From assembly GCA_022414725.1 (NCBI GenBank), contig CM039464.1, positions 30,459,761-30,523,760 of the forward strand: 64,000 bases of DNA, given 5' to 3'. Shown here piece by piece: positions 40,765 through 52,452 of the stretch; the stretch's first letter is position 1, and the number at the start of each line of letters is the position of its first letter. The translations under genes and the position numbers were made by a program. The stretch is from Microglena sp. YARC. Taxonomy: Eukaryota; Chlorophyta; Chlorophyceae; Chlamydomonadales; Chlamydomonadaceae. The notes under the pieces are model-generated. The model ran no database searches. It had not been told where the DNA came from and worked only from the letters and a program-made list of their open reading frames with translations.

Positions 40765-41755
40765 ACTCACACACACTCACCCACTTGCTCTCAAACACTC
40801 AATCACTTGCCCACACACACTTACGCACACACACTCACTTGCACACACACACTTACTCACTTGCACACACACACTTACAAACTTGCCCACACACTTACGC
40901 ACACACACTCACTCACTTGCTCACACAAACTCACTCACTTGCCCACACACACTTACGCACACACACTTACGCACTTGGTCCCAAACACTCACTCACTTGC
41001 CCACACACACTTACGCACACACACGTACGCACTTGGTCCGAAACACTCACTCACTTGCTCACACACACTGACGCACTTGGTCTAAAACACTCACTCACTT
41101 GCCCACACACACTTACACACACACACTCACTCATGCACTCTCAAACACTCACTCACTTGCCCACACACACTTACGCACACACTCGTATGCACTCTCAAAG
41201 AATCACTCACTTGCCCACACACACTTACGCACACACACACTCACTCACAAACTTTCAAACACTCACTCACTTTCCCACACACACTTACACACACACACTC
41301 ACTCACTCACTCACAAACAAGCACTCACTTGCCCACACACACTTACGCACACACACTCACTCATGCACTCTCAAACACTCACTCACTTGCCCCACACTCT
41401 TACTCACGCACTCTCAAAGACTCACTCACTTGCCCACACACACTTACGCACACACTCACTCATGCACTCTCAAACACTTGCCCACACACACTTACGCACA
41501 CACTCTCAATCACTCACTTTCAAACACTCACTCACTAGCCCACACACACTTACGCACACACTCTCACTCTCACTCACCCACTCTCAAACACTCACTCACT
41601 TGCCCACACACACTTACGCACACACTCTCACTCACTCACTCACTCACTCCCGATCAAACACTCACTCACTTGCCCACACACACTTACGCACACACTTTCA
41701 CTCACTCACTCTCAAACACTCACTCACTTGGCCACAAACACTTATGAATGCACTC
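40765..41755. repeat. About 37-bp minisatellite ACTCACTTGCCCACACACAC
   Basis: About 25 units ending TTACGCACACAC, with TCTCAAAC variants. No coding value. Confidence 0.93.
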
Positions 41756-41847
41756 ACGCTCGAATGTGTAAGGACCAAATATTTGCCCCACACCCACACC
41801 TGCTGGGACATTTGTTTTTCAAGCAGGGCAAAAAGATAATGTAACCG

Positions 41848-41908
41848 TTGTCATCATCATCATCATCATCATCATCATTATCATCATCATCATCATCATC
41901 ATTATCAC

Positions 41909-41973
<65 letters not shown>

Positions 41974-41999
41974 ATCATCATCATCATCATCATTATCAC

Positions 42000-42044
<45 letters not shown>

Positions 42045-42046
42045 AC
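41848..42046. repeat. (ATC)n microsatellite, about 200 bp
   Basis: Triplet repeat with ATTATC and AATC interruptions. Confidence 0.97.
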
Positions 42047-42399
42047 AGAGTAGAACAAGAAGGGCACTCTTTCAGGATTCACGGAATTCCAATTTGATTC
42101 ATTGGGTATTTATTTCCAAAACTGAACTTTTCCTTCAAATACTTGGGAAATAATTAAGTGAGTCTTTCAACATTCCGGGTGAGTCAATTCAACATTTTCA
42201 TGTAATCAGTATTTTCTAATGTCTGGTTTTTTGGCCGGAAACCAAAACCCGGAAAACGACCTGGTTGAACTGCACTGTCACCATCACCACCATCCATCCC
42301 CCAAACCACACTCAATACTCAATCCACACTCAAACCACACCTGCATGTTCAGGTGGCTTTGCTGGAGGAGGACCATGTGGCTTGTGGCATCAAGGGGCC

Positions 42400-42860
42400 T
42401 TACAGCCTCCCAAGCAGATGCCATCCCTACAAGGGTCCCTACTTGTCTGCTTGCCTCCTTGCCTGCTTGTTTGCCTGCCTGCGTGTCTGCCTTGCCTGCC
42501 TACCTAGCTGCCTTGCTTGTCTCCTGTTCTCGGAGTCTGCTTGCCTCCTTGTCTGTTTGTCTGCCTTCTGGTGTGCTGGTGCTGGTGCTGGTTCAAGTTC
42601 AAGTTCAAGTTCAAGTTTAAGTTCAAACTGGTGCTGGTGTTCTGGCCTGCTTGCCTGCCTTCTGGTGTCCTCCTTGTCTGAATGCCTCCTTATCTGCTTG
42701 TCTCCTAGTGTCCTAGCTGTGAGATTACCTCCTGGTGCCTCCTTATCTGAATGCCTCCTTATCTTCTTGCCTGCTTGTCTCCTGGCGTCCTCCTTGTCTT
42801 TGTACCTCCTGGTGCCTCTTTGTGGCTGCGTGTCATATTGTCTCCTTGTCTGATACACTG
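42400..42860. repeat. CTTGCCTGCTTGTCTGCC-type repeat with (TTCAAG)n inside
   Basis: Irregular 8-16 bp units. TTCAAG x4-5 at 42589-42628 is the same hexamer that ends several SINE tails. Confidence 0.75.
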
Positions 42861-43950
42861 TGCAACCAAACTAAACCGAGGGATGGGTAGAAGGATGGGT
42901 TGGTGTTACACTCCGCTTAGCGCGAGCAACCCGGACCGATGGTGCTACAGCTGGCCCGTCTAACCATCTCCGCAAACACGAAGACCGTTCCGAAGCAGGC
43001 CGCCCGCCGTTAGTCTACCTGGATGGTTAGTCTCGTCAATGCTGCTATCGGCCCGAGATAGGTTCTAGATCATAATCAGACTTATGATAGCGGATGTGAC
43101 ATTTTCGGTATGTCTCCATAGATAAGAAAGAAAGCTGGTGGGGTCAGCGGTGTAGTTGCGACAGTTATGCTTTGACGGTTACTGGGGCGAAACTTGAGTG
43201 GGCAAACAGGCTGGAGGACAGGAGCGGATAGTAGAGTGCTCACTCGCAGCGGAGGGATTTGTTCAGATGGGATTGTTGACGCTTTGGAGTGGAAGGAGAA
43301 TCGAGATGCTGGCGAAAGCTGTCGTTCGGTTGAAAACCTCCTTGTCGACGTCGCTGTCTGGTGAGGGGACACAAACCAGGGCCCCCTGACACAAACCGAC
43401 ACAAACCGACTTTGACCTGTTGACCTGGCACTGAGACACCGACCAGGGACACCGACAACCGATTTTGACTTGCTGACCTGGCACTGCTCGTCTAGGTGTT
43501 CAATATCAGTCGCAGGCTCTACCTCACCTCCAACCTAAAACGAATAAAACTTCGCTCGTCTCCAGCGCTCGTACGGATTGTCTGATACAAATCATTCAAC
43601 AACACGAAGACCTGAGTGCATCGCGAACTTCCACCCATGTGATCACACTATGTACTCAGGAGTGTTGGGTGTAAGTGTAAAAGCAGTTCAGCGCATGATT
43701 CGGATTTCGATTTTTCGAAACAGGTCGCAGGATCGAACTCCTCGACTTCGGCCACTCAATTCTGAGCATTCTGGGAATTCAGGGAGATTTAGTATTTTTT
43801 CTGCACAAGTCGAGCGACAAAACTGCCTGACGGCTGCTCCAATCCCTATCATCCGATGATTTAAGAGCACAGCTTCCCTTCGTGTGTCCGGAAAACTCGA
43901 CTTCGTTCGTGTTTCCTTTTACGGGACCTGAACTTCTACTATTACTACTA
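42860..43950. other. Low-repeat region without recognisable gene
   Basis: Mostly unique, moderately GC-rich DNA. GACACAAACCGAC and TTGACCTG..GACCTGGCACTG are duplicated at 43395-43485. Short open frames exist on both strands with no domain or clear exon boundaries. It could hold the promoter or first exon of the large minus-strand gene, but nothing shows that. Confidence 0.35.
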
Positions 43951-43954
43951 CTTT

Positions 43955-44060
43955 TTACAGTTCCGGGCAGGTCCAAGGGTAGCCAAATAGGTGGAAAATT
44001 TGTCCTTCCTTCAAAACAGGAAAGGCAGCACTTCAAGAACAAGCACTTGTGAACTGACCC
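43955..44060 (-). mobile_element. LINE-A 3'-end fragment
   Basis: TTTTACAGTTCCGGG, AGGGTAGCCAAATAGG, AGGAAAGGCA and GTGAACTGACCCCC match the LINE-A 3' UTR in reverse. Confidence 0.6.
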
Positions 44061-44324
44061 CCAACAATAGGGGAGGGGAGGGAGGTGGGCGGACTTCGTA
44101 CTATGCAGATAACACTGGCCATGTTTCGTCGGTCCGCTGAGGGGCACTTAGCCGGAAAGATAATAAACCATGTAATCCAACCGAACCATAAATAGACAAT
44201 GTAATAACATTACATTTGTAAACACGCACGCAAGCACTGTCAAATGTGCGTGAGAACACGCACTCATCCCCTCTGGAGTGTGAGTGTTCACACTACCCTC
44301 ATTGTTGCCATGTGTACTGTCAGA

Positions 44325-44398
44325 AATTTGGCTAAGTGCAAGTCCCTGTCGCCTAATTTGCTTGCATGGCTACCCCTGGACTGTAACAGCATACACAA
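44325..44398 (+). mobile_element. LINE-A 3'-end fragment
   Basis: TTTGGCTAAGTGCAAGTCCC..GGCTACCCCTGGACTGTAAC matches the end of LINE-A in + orientation, 140 bases upstream of the larger remnant. Confidence 0.55.
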
Positions 44399-44531
44399 GT
44401 ACATACACTGAGTACATTGGACCCCAGGAATCTTGGTGATAACCAAGGAATCGGTATTAAAACTATTACGTATGCGAATTGGATGATGTCAGAGGATAGA
44501 AACCATAGTTCAACGTACACTAACTGATTAA

Positions 44532-45065
44532 ACAATAGGGTTTGGTATTAAATGCATAGCAAGACTACGTCTTCGACCTCACAACTTAACTGTCGAATCA
44601 GAAAGGAGTACCTCTCGTTCTGGTAGAATTTGCAGGTGCTGTGATATGATGTTTGACAGTAGAAGAATAGTCGAAGATGAAATGCATTTCATATTAGAAT
44701 GTCCGTTATACGCTGAGGATAGAACAATTATTTTTGAGAAAATGAACATTGAACCTGAATTGGTGGATTAAAACTCCAGGATAAAGCTGGTCATGAATCC
44801 TGATTCCTTTGAAGGATGGAAATAATTAATTCAATTTATAAAAAAATGCGATAATAATCGCACAATTAAATTATCATCCCAGCTGAGATGATGATTTAAT
44901 AAAAGTGTAGAATTAAATGATCACTGTAGCACTAACTCAGGGCACCCGTCGGTAAAACGATTGTTTGGGGGTCAGTTCATCAATGCTATTTCTTTTCAAG
45001 CCCTTCCTATACGGTTGGGAAAGTCTCTTCAGCCTATTTGGCCTACCCCTGGACTGTAACATACA
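44532..45065 (+). mobile_element. LINE-A remnant: C-terminal zinc-knuckle coding end plus 3' UTR
   Basis: A frame open from 44532 to a stop at 44769 reads ...ARLRLRPHNLTVESERS then GRICRCCDMMFDSRRIVEDE and MHFILECPLYAEDR. The CxxCC-x(n)-H-x4-C pattern followed by P-Y/R is typical of the zinc-binding domain at the end of non-LTR retrotransposon proteins. A shifted piece continues LVMNPDSFEGWK and IQFIKKCDNNRTIK to about 44873, broken by a frameshift and a stop. The 3' UTR runs to GGACTGTAACATAC. Reverse transcriptase and endonuclease are missing, so the copy is dead. Confidence 0.75.
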
Positions 45066-45194
45066 TACACGTAGCCTGGACACCTACACCTAAATCTAGA
45101 CACCTAAACCTACAACCATAATGTACATACACACTAACAAACCTAACCTGGACCTGCAAACTGTCGAATCCAAGTAGAACCGGATGCTCCCTGA

Positions 45195-45405
45195 TGTTTT
45201 CAGTGGGTATCGCACGGGGGGCTTAGACTTGGAAGACTGCGAGCAGCCCAGAGTTGGCTGAAAAACCACATAAAATCCGATACCAACAACATACATACAT
45301 ACATACGTACATACGTACGTACGTACATACATACATACATGCATACATACATACATACGTACATACGTACATCCATCCATCCATCCATACGTACATACTA
45401 TCAAC
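45195..45405. repeat. Family D piece followed by (CATA)n
   Basis: GTGGGTATCGCACGGGGGGC, GGAAGACTGCGAGCAGCCCA and GAGTTGGCTGAAAAACCAC match 30105-30215. A CATACATA/CGTA microsatellite fills 45288-45395. Confidence 0.75.
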
Positions 45406-45409
45406 AAGT

Positions 45410-45690
45410 AGGGGCACTGCCACTGTCACATAATGATGGCAACCTACAGGCTTGAGTAGCTCCTCAACCTGACCTACATAAACTTGAAATAAACACTCTG
45501 GAACCGATGAGCCTGTACCAAGGAGAATGCTCCTTCCACTAGGGGAGTTCAACCCGAACTACCCTAAAGGTTATGGTGGAGATGAACCAAACTCCAGTAA
45601 ACATTGTGGGACAAGACAACTTATACAACACATTCTTGCTGATGATGCCCTACATGCTGCTCATTGACAGCTGCACATAGCCAAGAAGTA
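45410..45690. other. Unique sequence, no gene seen
   Basis: No recognisable exon or repeat. It follows the terminal-exon copies of the SNARE gene and may be its 3' flank. Confidence 0.4.
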
Positions 45691-46237
45691 AAGCATTGGG
45701 ATTGCCCCTCCTACCGCTCCCTCCTGTGCCCAGGCATCTTGCGCAACATACTCTTGCTGTTCATGCCCTTCATCCTACATGGAGTAAAGCATTATTAAGA
45801 TTGCCCAAGCTACTGCTTCTTTTGTTCCCAAGCATCGAACACAAAACACTCTTGCTCATCGTGCCCTTCATCCTACACGGAGGTGTCATTCAGCTTATTG
45901 GTGCCCCTCCTTCTGCTTCTTCTTGTGCCCAGGCATCTTGTACAAGATACTCACGCTGTTCATGCCCTTCATATAGCCAGCTGCTCATAGCCAAGAAGTA
46001 AAGCATAATTAAGATTGCCCCAGCTACCACTTCTTCTTGTGCCCAGGCATCTTATGTAATATGCTTTTGCTGTTCATTTCCTTCATCCTCCCCGAGGTGC
46101 CATCCCCGAGGTGCCATCCAGCTTATCGGTGTTCCTCCTACCGCTCCTTCTTGTACCCAGGCATCTTACTTAAAATAATTTTGCTGTTCATTTGCTTCAT
46201 CCTCCCGGAGGTGCCATCCAGCTCATCGGTGCCCCTC
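45690..46237 (-). repeat. Five extra copies of the SNARE gene's stop-codon end
   Basis: Minus-strand copies near 45700-45785, 45815-45890, 45905-45975, 46030-46105 and 46140-46225 each carry a version of MKGMNSKSMLRKMPGHK plus basic residues. Most include the KLDGTS region in part. All lie downstream of the complete last exon (46238-46476). Spacing is about 75-125 bp. Confidence 0.85.
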
Positions 46238-49200
46238 CTACCGCTTCTTCTTGTACCCAGGCATCGTACTCAAGAGACTTTTGCTGTTCATGTCCTTCAT
46301 CCTCCCCGAGGTGCCATCCAGCTTGTCATTCGTGCTGTCTAAGTGCTTGTTCTGCGCCTTCAGTTCACCATCCATTGCGTGAGCTCCATGCATGAGATGA
46401 TCCAAGCCGGATCCTATTTGATCGATCAATGAATTCTGTTCCCGAGTCTGAGCTTGCATAGCTGTCGCTGTAGAACCTTTGCGTGTGAAGGGAAGGTGTT
46501 TCAGGAAAAAAAAATGTGGATGGGCTCCATGCATGGGGTGATAAAACAAATATGGTTGGGCTCCATGCATGATTTGATTAAGAAGGGGGGACAACTGGGG
46601 GTTGGGCTCCATGCATGATTTGATTAAGAAGGGGGAACAACTGGTGGTTGGGCTCCATGCATGATTTGGTTTAGAAGGGGGAACAAAAAATGGTTGGGCT
46701 CCATGCATGAGGTGATCCAAGCCGCATCCTATTTGATAGTAATGATTCACTACGATCATCTGGAAGTCAGATGTCTGGTCCCAAGGGCCGTGGTGTTCCC
46801 GATGACTTTGCTGAACTAGCCTTGCACACAAACAGAGAAATAGTGTTCTTGTTGACTTTACTAGCCTTTCGAGAAGTTAGATCTTGTAGGGGTGGTTTTG
46901 CATAGTAGGGGTGGCAACGCCACTGCTTTTGGGCGAGGAAGAGAAGAATACAACAAGTAAAAGCGCCATCAGTGGAATAGCCATGACTCACTATGCTCAT
47001 CTGGCAATCGGATGTCTGGGTCCAGGGACCGTCGTGCTCCTGATGACTTTGCTGAACTAGCCTTGCGAGAGGTGAGACTTTGTCTCATAGTCGAGGTGGC
47101 CACGCCACTGCCTCTGCATGAGGACGGCACGCTCCCATCTCCACTGGCCACACCCTGGTACGAACCTATTGCATCTGCTGCTTCAGCTTCTTCTTTAGCA
47201 GCATTCGCCCTGTATGATGGTATTGGGTTTGAGATGTAAGAAGCATGAGGACAGCACACTGCCTTCTCTAGTGCCCAAACCTGGATGTTAATATGTAGCT
47301 TCAACTTCTTCTTTAGCAGCATTCACCCTGTATGATGGTATTGGGTTTGAGATGTAAGAAGCATGAGGACAGCACACTGCATTCTCTAGTGCCCAGACCT
47401 GGATGTTAATATGTAGCTTCAACTTCTTCTTTAGCAGCATTCGCCCTGTATGATGGTATTGGGTTTGGGATGTAAGAAGCATGAGGACAGCACACTGCCT
47501 TCTCTAGTGCCCAAACCTGGACGTTACTATGGTGCTTCTGCTGCGTCTTAAGTAGAATTCGCCCTGTGTGATGGGACTGGGATTGAGATGTAAGAAGCAT
47601 GAGGACAGCACACTACCTTCTCCACTGCCCAACCCTGGACGTGATCTGCTGCTTCTGCTGCTCCAGCTTCTTATTTAGCAACATTTGCCCTGTGTAGTGG
47701 AATTGGCATTGGGGTGTTAGAAGCATGAGGACAGCACACTCCCATCTCCACTGCCCGTGCCTGGACATGAATCTGTTGCTTCTGATGTTTTTGCTTCTTC
47801 TTTAGCAGCATTTGCCCTGTGTGGTGGAATTGACATTGGGATGTTAGAAGCATGAGGACAGCACACTCCCATCTCCACTGCCCGTGCCTGGGCATGAATC
47901 TGTTGCTTCTGAAGCTTTTGCTTATTCTTTAGCAGCATTTGCCCTGTATCATGGATTGACATTAGGATGTTAGAAGCATGAGGACAGCGCACCCACTGCC
48001 CACCCTTGGATGTTAATGTGTTGCTTCTGCTACTTCTTTAGCGGCATGTACCCTGTTTGATGGGATTCTGATTGGCATGCAAGAAGCATTAGGACAGCGC
48101 ACTCCCATCTCCACTGCCCAACCCTGGATACAAATCAGTTGCTTTTGCTGATTTAGCTTCTGCTGTTGCAGCATTTACCCTGTGTGATGAGATTGGCATT
48201 GGGATATTAGAAGTACGAGGACAACACACTGCCTTCTCCACTGACACACCCGGGTACTAATTTGTTGCTTCTTGCTTAATAGACGGGAGCAGCCATATAT
48301 AGAAGAACACCTACCCAGCCGCGGTACTGCTTATCGAGTACAATACTACTATACTAGGTCCTGGATTCACACATTAATAGATGGGAGCAGCCATATAGAA
48401 GAACACGTACCCAGCCGCGGTACTGCTTATCGAGTACACAACTAGGTCCTGGATTCACACATTAATAGATGGGAGCAGCCATATAGAAGAACACCTACCC
48501 AGCCGCGGTACTGCTTATCGAGTGCACTTCGAGGTCCTAGATTCACATATGAATAGATGGGAGCAGCCATATAGAGGAACACCTACCCAACCGCGGTACA
48601 GCTTATCGAGTACAATGCTAGGTCCTGGATTCACATATGAATAGATGGGAGCAGCCATATAAAAGAACACCTACCCAGCCGCGGTTCTGCTTATTGAGTG
48701 CAATGCTAGGTCCTGGATTCACATATGAATAGATGGGAGCAGCCATATAGAGGAACACATACCCAGCCGCGGTACAGCTTATTGAGTGCAATGCTAGGTC
48801 CTGGATTCACATATGAATAGATGGGAGCAGCCATATAGAGGAACACATACCCAGCCGCGGTACAGCTTATTGAGTGCAATGCTAGGTCCTGGATTCACAT
48901 ACGAATAGATGGGAGCAGCCATATAGAGGAACACATACCCAGCCGTGGTACTTCTTATCGAGTACAATGCTAGGTCCTGGATTCACCTATTAATAGGTGG
49001 GAGAAGCCATACAGAGGAACACATACCCAGCTGCGGTACTACTTATTGAGTGCAATACTAGGTCCTGGATTCACATATTAATAGAAATAACATGTTAGGA
49101 TGTTAGGATGTGAGGACAGGGCACTGCCTTTTCCACTGGCCACCCCCAGGTAGGAATCTGTTACTTCTGCTTCTGCTTCTGATTTTTCTGCTGCTTCTGC

Positions 49201-52200
49201 TTCAGCTTCTGCTGCTTCAGCTTCTGCTTCTGCTGCTTCAGCTTCTGCTTCTGCTGCTTCAGCTTCTACTTCTGCTGCTTCAGCTTCTGCTTCTGCTGCT
49301 TCAGCTTCTGCTTCTGCTGCTTCAGCTTCTGCTTCTGCTGCTTCAGCTTCTGCTTCTGCTTCTGCTGCTTCAGCTTCTGCTTCTGCTGCTTCAGATTCTG
49401 CTTCTGCTGCTTCAGCTTCACCTTCAGCCTCTGCTGCTTCAGCTTCTGCTTCTGCTGCTTCAGCTTCAGCTTCAGCTTGTACTACTTCAGCTTCAGCTTC
49501 TGCTTCAGCCTCTGCTGCTTCAGATTCAGCTTCAGCTTCAGCTTCTACTGCTTCAGCTTCAGCCTCTGCTGCTTCAGCTTCAGCCTCTGCTGCTTCAGCT
49601 TCAGCCTCTGCTGCTTCAGCTTCAGCTTCTACTGCTTCAGCTTCAGCTTCTGCTTCAGCCTCAGCCTCTGCTGCTTCAGCTTCAGCTTCTGCTACTTCAG
49701 CTTCAGCTTCTGCTGCTTCAGCTTCAGCTTCTGCTTGAGCTGCTTCAGCTTCAGCTTCAACTTCTGTTGCTTCAGCTTCAGCTTCTACTGCTTCAGCTTC
49801 TGCTGCTTCAGCTTCAGCCTCTGCTGCTTCAGCTTCAGCTTCAGCTTTTGCTACTTCAGCTTCAGCTTCTGCTGCTTCAGCTTCAGCTTCAGCTTTTGCT
49901 GCTTCAGATTCAGCTTCAGCCTCTGATGCTTCAGCTTCTGCTGCTTCAGCTCCTGCTGCTGCTTCTGCTGCTTCTGCTGCTTCAGCTTCTGCTGCTGCTT
50001 CTGTAGCATTCGCCCTGCATAGGTGTACAAGTTGTGGGATCAGAGTACCAGAAGGGGTCCTCTACCCCCCCCCCCCCCCCCCCACACACACACACTCACC
50101 CTTCTACCCCACTCCCCTCCCCCACACCCTTCTACCCCCACTCCCCTCCCCCACACCCTTCTACCCCCCCATCCCCCCCCCCACACACCCTTCTACCCCC
50201 ACACACACCCCCACCCTCCACACACATACACACACACCTACCTTGATGTCCTCTTATTCGATGCCTTCATCGCCTGGTCCTCAGGGTCGGCTCCTGTGCA
50301 CATGTCAGCCACCCAAAAGCAGCAGCACCGTGACATGTACCGCAACAGCTTCTCAGCATACGTCAGCTCCGCATTCATCTGGATGGGGTAAAAGTGGGTG
50401 GGATCAATGTGGTTGTGCATGAGGGTGTGCGTGTATGTGCGTGAGTGCGTGTGCGTATGTGTGTGGGTGTGCATGAGGGTGTTTGAGTATGTGCGTGTGT
50501 GTGTGTGTGTGGTGTGGTGGGGTGTGTGTGGGGGGGTAGGGGTGGATACGTCAGGTCTGCATTCATCTGGTGGGGGTAAAAGTGGGTGGGATCAATGTGG
50601 TTGTGCATGAGGGTGTGCGTGTATGTGAGTGTGTGTGTGTGTGTGTTGTGTGGTGTGGTGGGTGGGGGGTGGGGGGGATACATCAGGTCTGCATTCATCT
50701 GGAGTTGATAAAAGTGAGTGGGATCAATGTGGGTGTGCATGAGGGTGTGCGTGTATGTGAGTGTGTGTGTGTGTGGTGGTGGTGGGTGGGTGGGGGGGGG
50801 GGATACGTCAGGTCTGCATTCATCTGGAGTTGATAAAAGTGAGTGGGATCAATGTGGGTGTGCATGAGGGTGTGCGTGTATGTGAGTGTGTGTGTGTGTG
50901 TGGTGGTGGTGGTGGTGGTGGTGGGGGGGGATACGTCAGGTCTGCATTCATCTGGAGTTGATAAAAGTGAGTGGGATCAATGTGGGTGTGCATGAGGGTG
51001 TGCGTGTATGTGAGTGTGTGTGTGTGTGGTGGTGGTGGTGGGGGGGGGGGGGGGATACGTCAGGTCTGCATTCATCTGGAGTTGATAAAAGTGAGTGGGA
51101 TCAATGTGGGTGTGCATGAGGGTGTGCGTGTATGTGAGTGTGTGTGTGTGTGGTGGGGTGGGTGGGGGGGGGGGATACGTCAGGTCTGCATTCATCTGGA
51201 GTTGATAAAAGTGAGTGGGATCAATGTGGGTGTGCATGAGGGTGTGCGTGTATGTGAGTGTGTGTGTGTGTGGTGGTGGTGGTGGTGGTGGTGGGGGGGG
51301 GGGATACGTCAGGTCTGCATTCATCTGGAGTTGATGAAAAGTGAGTGGGATCAATGTGGGTGTGCATGAGGGTGAGCGTGTATGTGAGTGTGTGTGTGTG
51401 TGGTGGGGTGGGTGGGGGGGGGGATACGTCAGGTCTGCATTCATCTGGAGTTGATAAAAGTGGGTGGGATCAATGTGGGTGTGCATGAGGGTGTGCGTGT
51501 ATGTGAGTGTGTGTGTGTGTGGTGGGGTGTGGTGGGTGGGGGGGGGGATGCGTCATGTCTGCATTCATCTGGAGTTGATAAAAGTGGGTGGGATCAATGT
51601 GGCTGTGCATGAGGGTGTGCGTGTATATGCGTGAGTATATGTGTGGTGGAGGGCGGATATGTCAGGTCTGCATTCATCTGGTGGGGGGTAAAAGTGGGTG
51701 GGATCAATGTGGGTGTGCATGAGACTGTGCGTGTATATGCGTGAGTGTGTGTGTGGTGGGGGGGGGATATGTCAGGTCTGCATTCATCTGGTGGGGGTAA
51801 AAGTGGGTGGGATCAATGTGAGTGTGCATGAGGGTGTGCGTGTATGTGAGTGCGTGAGTGTGTGGGTGTGTGGGTGTTGGGGTGTGTTGGGGTGTGTTGG
51901 GGTGTGTTGGGGGGGGGGGGGGGGGGGGGGGGGGGGTACATCAGATCATGTTTCGTCTGGAGGGGGTAACAGTGGCTGGGATCAATATCTTTGACCATGC
52001 AGGTGTGCATGTGTGTCAGTGCGTGTGTGTGTCCACGCGCGTGTGTGTGTGTGCGTATGTGTGTGTGTGAGTGTGTGTGGGGGAGGGGGGGATATGTCAT
52101 GTCCTAATTCGTCTGGAGGGGTTAACAGTGGCTGGGATCAATGTCTTTGACCATGAGGGTGTGCATGTGTGTCATTGCGTGTGTGTGTCCATGTGTGTAT

Positions 52201-52407
52201 GTGTGTGTGCATATGTATGTGTGCGTATGTGTGTGTGCGTATGTGTGTGTATGTGTGCATATATGTGTGTGTGTGGGGTGGGGGTGGGGGTGGGGGTGGG
52301 GGGGCAGAGCGTATGGAGTTGGGACAGGGGGAGTAGGGGAATGCAGAAAACCTGAGAGGGCAGGTGGTTCAATTTGTGTGTGTGTGTATGTGTGTGTGTG
52401 AGTCTAT

Positions 52408-52452
<45 letters not shown>

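Noticed and set aside
40749..41747. 332-residue THSLAHTHLRTH open frame
   Set aside because: Translation of a CA-rich minisatellite whose length is a multiple of three.
42344..42420. Possible coiled-coil exon on the - strand (DATSHMVLLQQSHLNMQ) or on + (VALLEEDHVACG)
   Set aside because: Both strands look partly coding and only one plausible splice site exists; not enough to call.
49110..50006. 298-residue Leu/Gln-rich open frame on the + strand
   Set aside because: It is the antisense of the Ala/Glu linker exon; triplet repeats keep all frames open.
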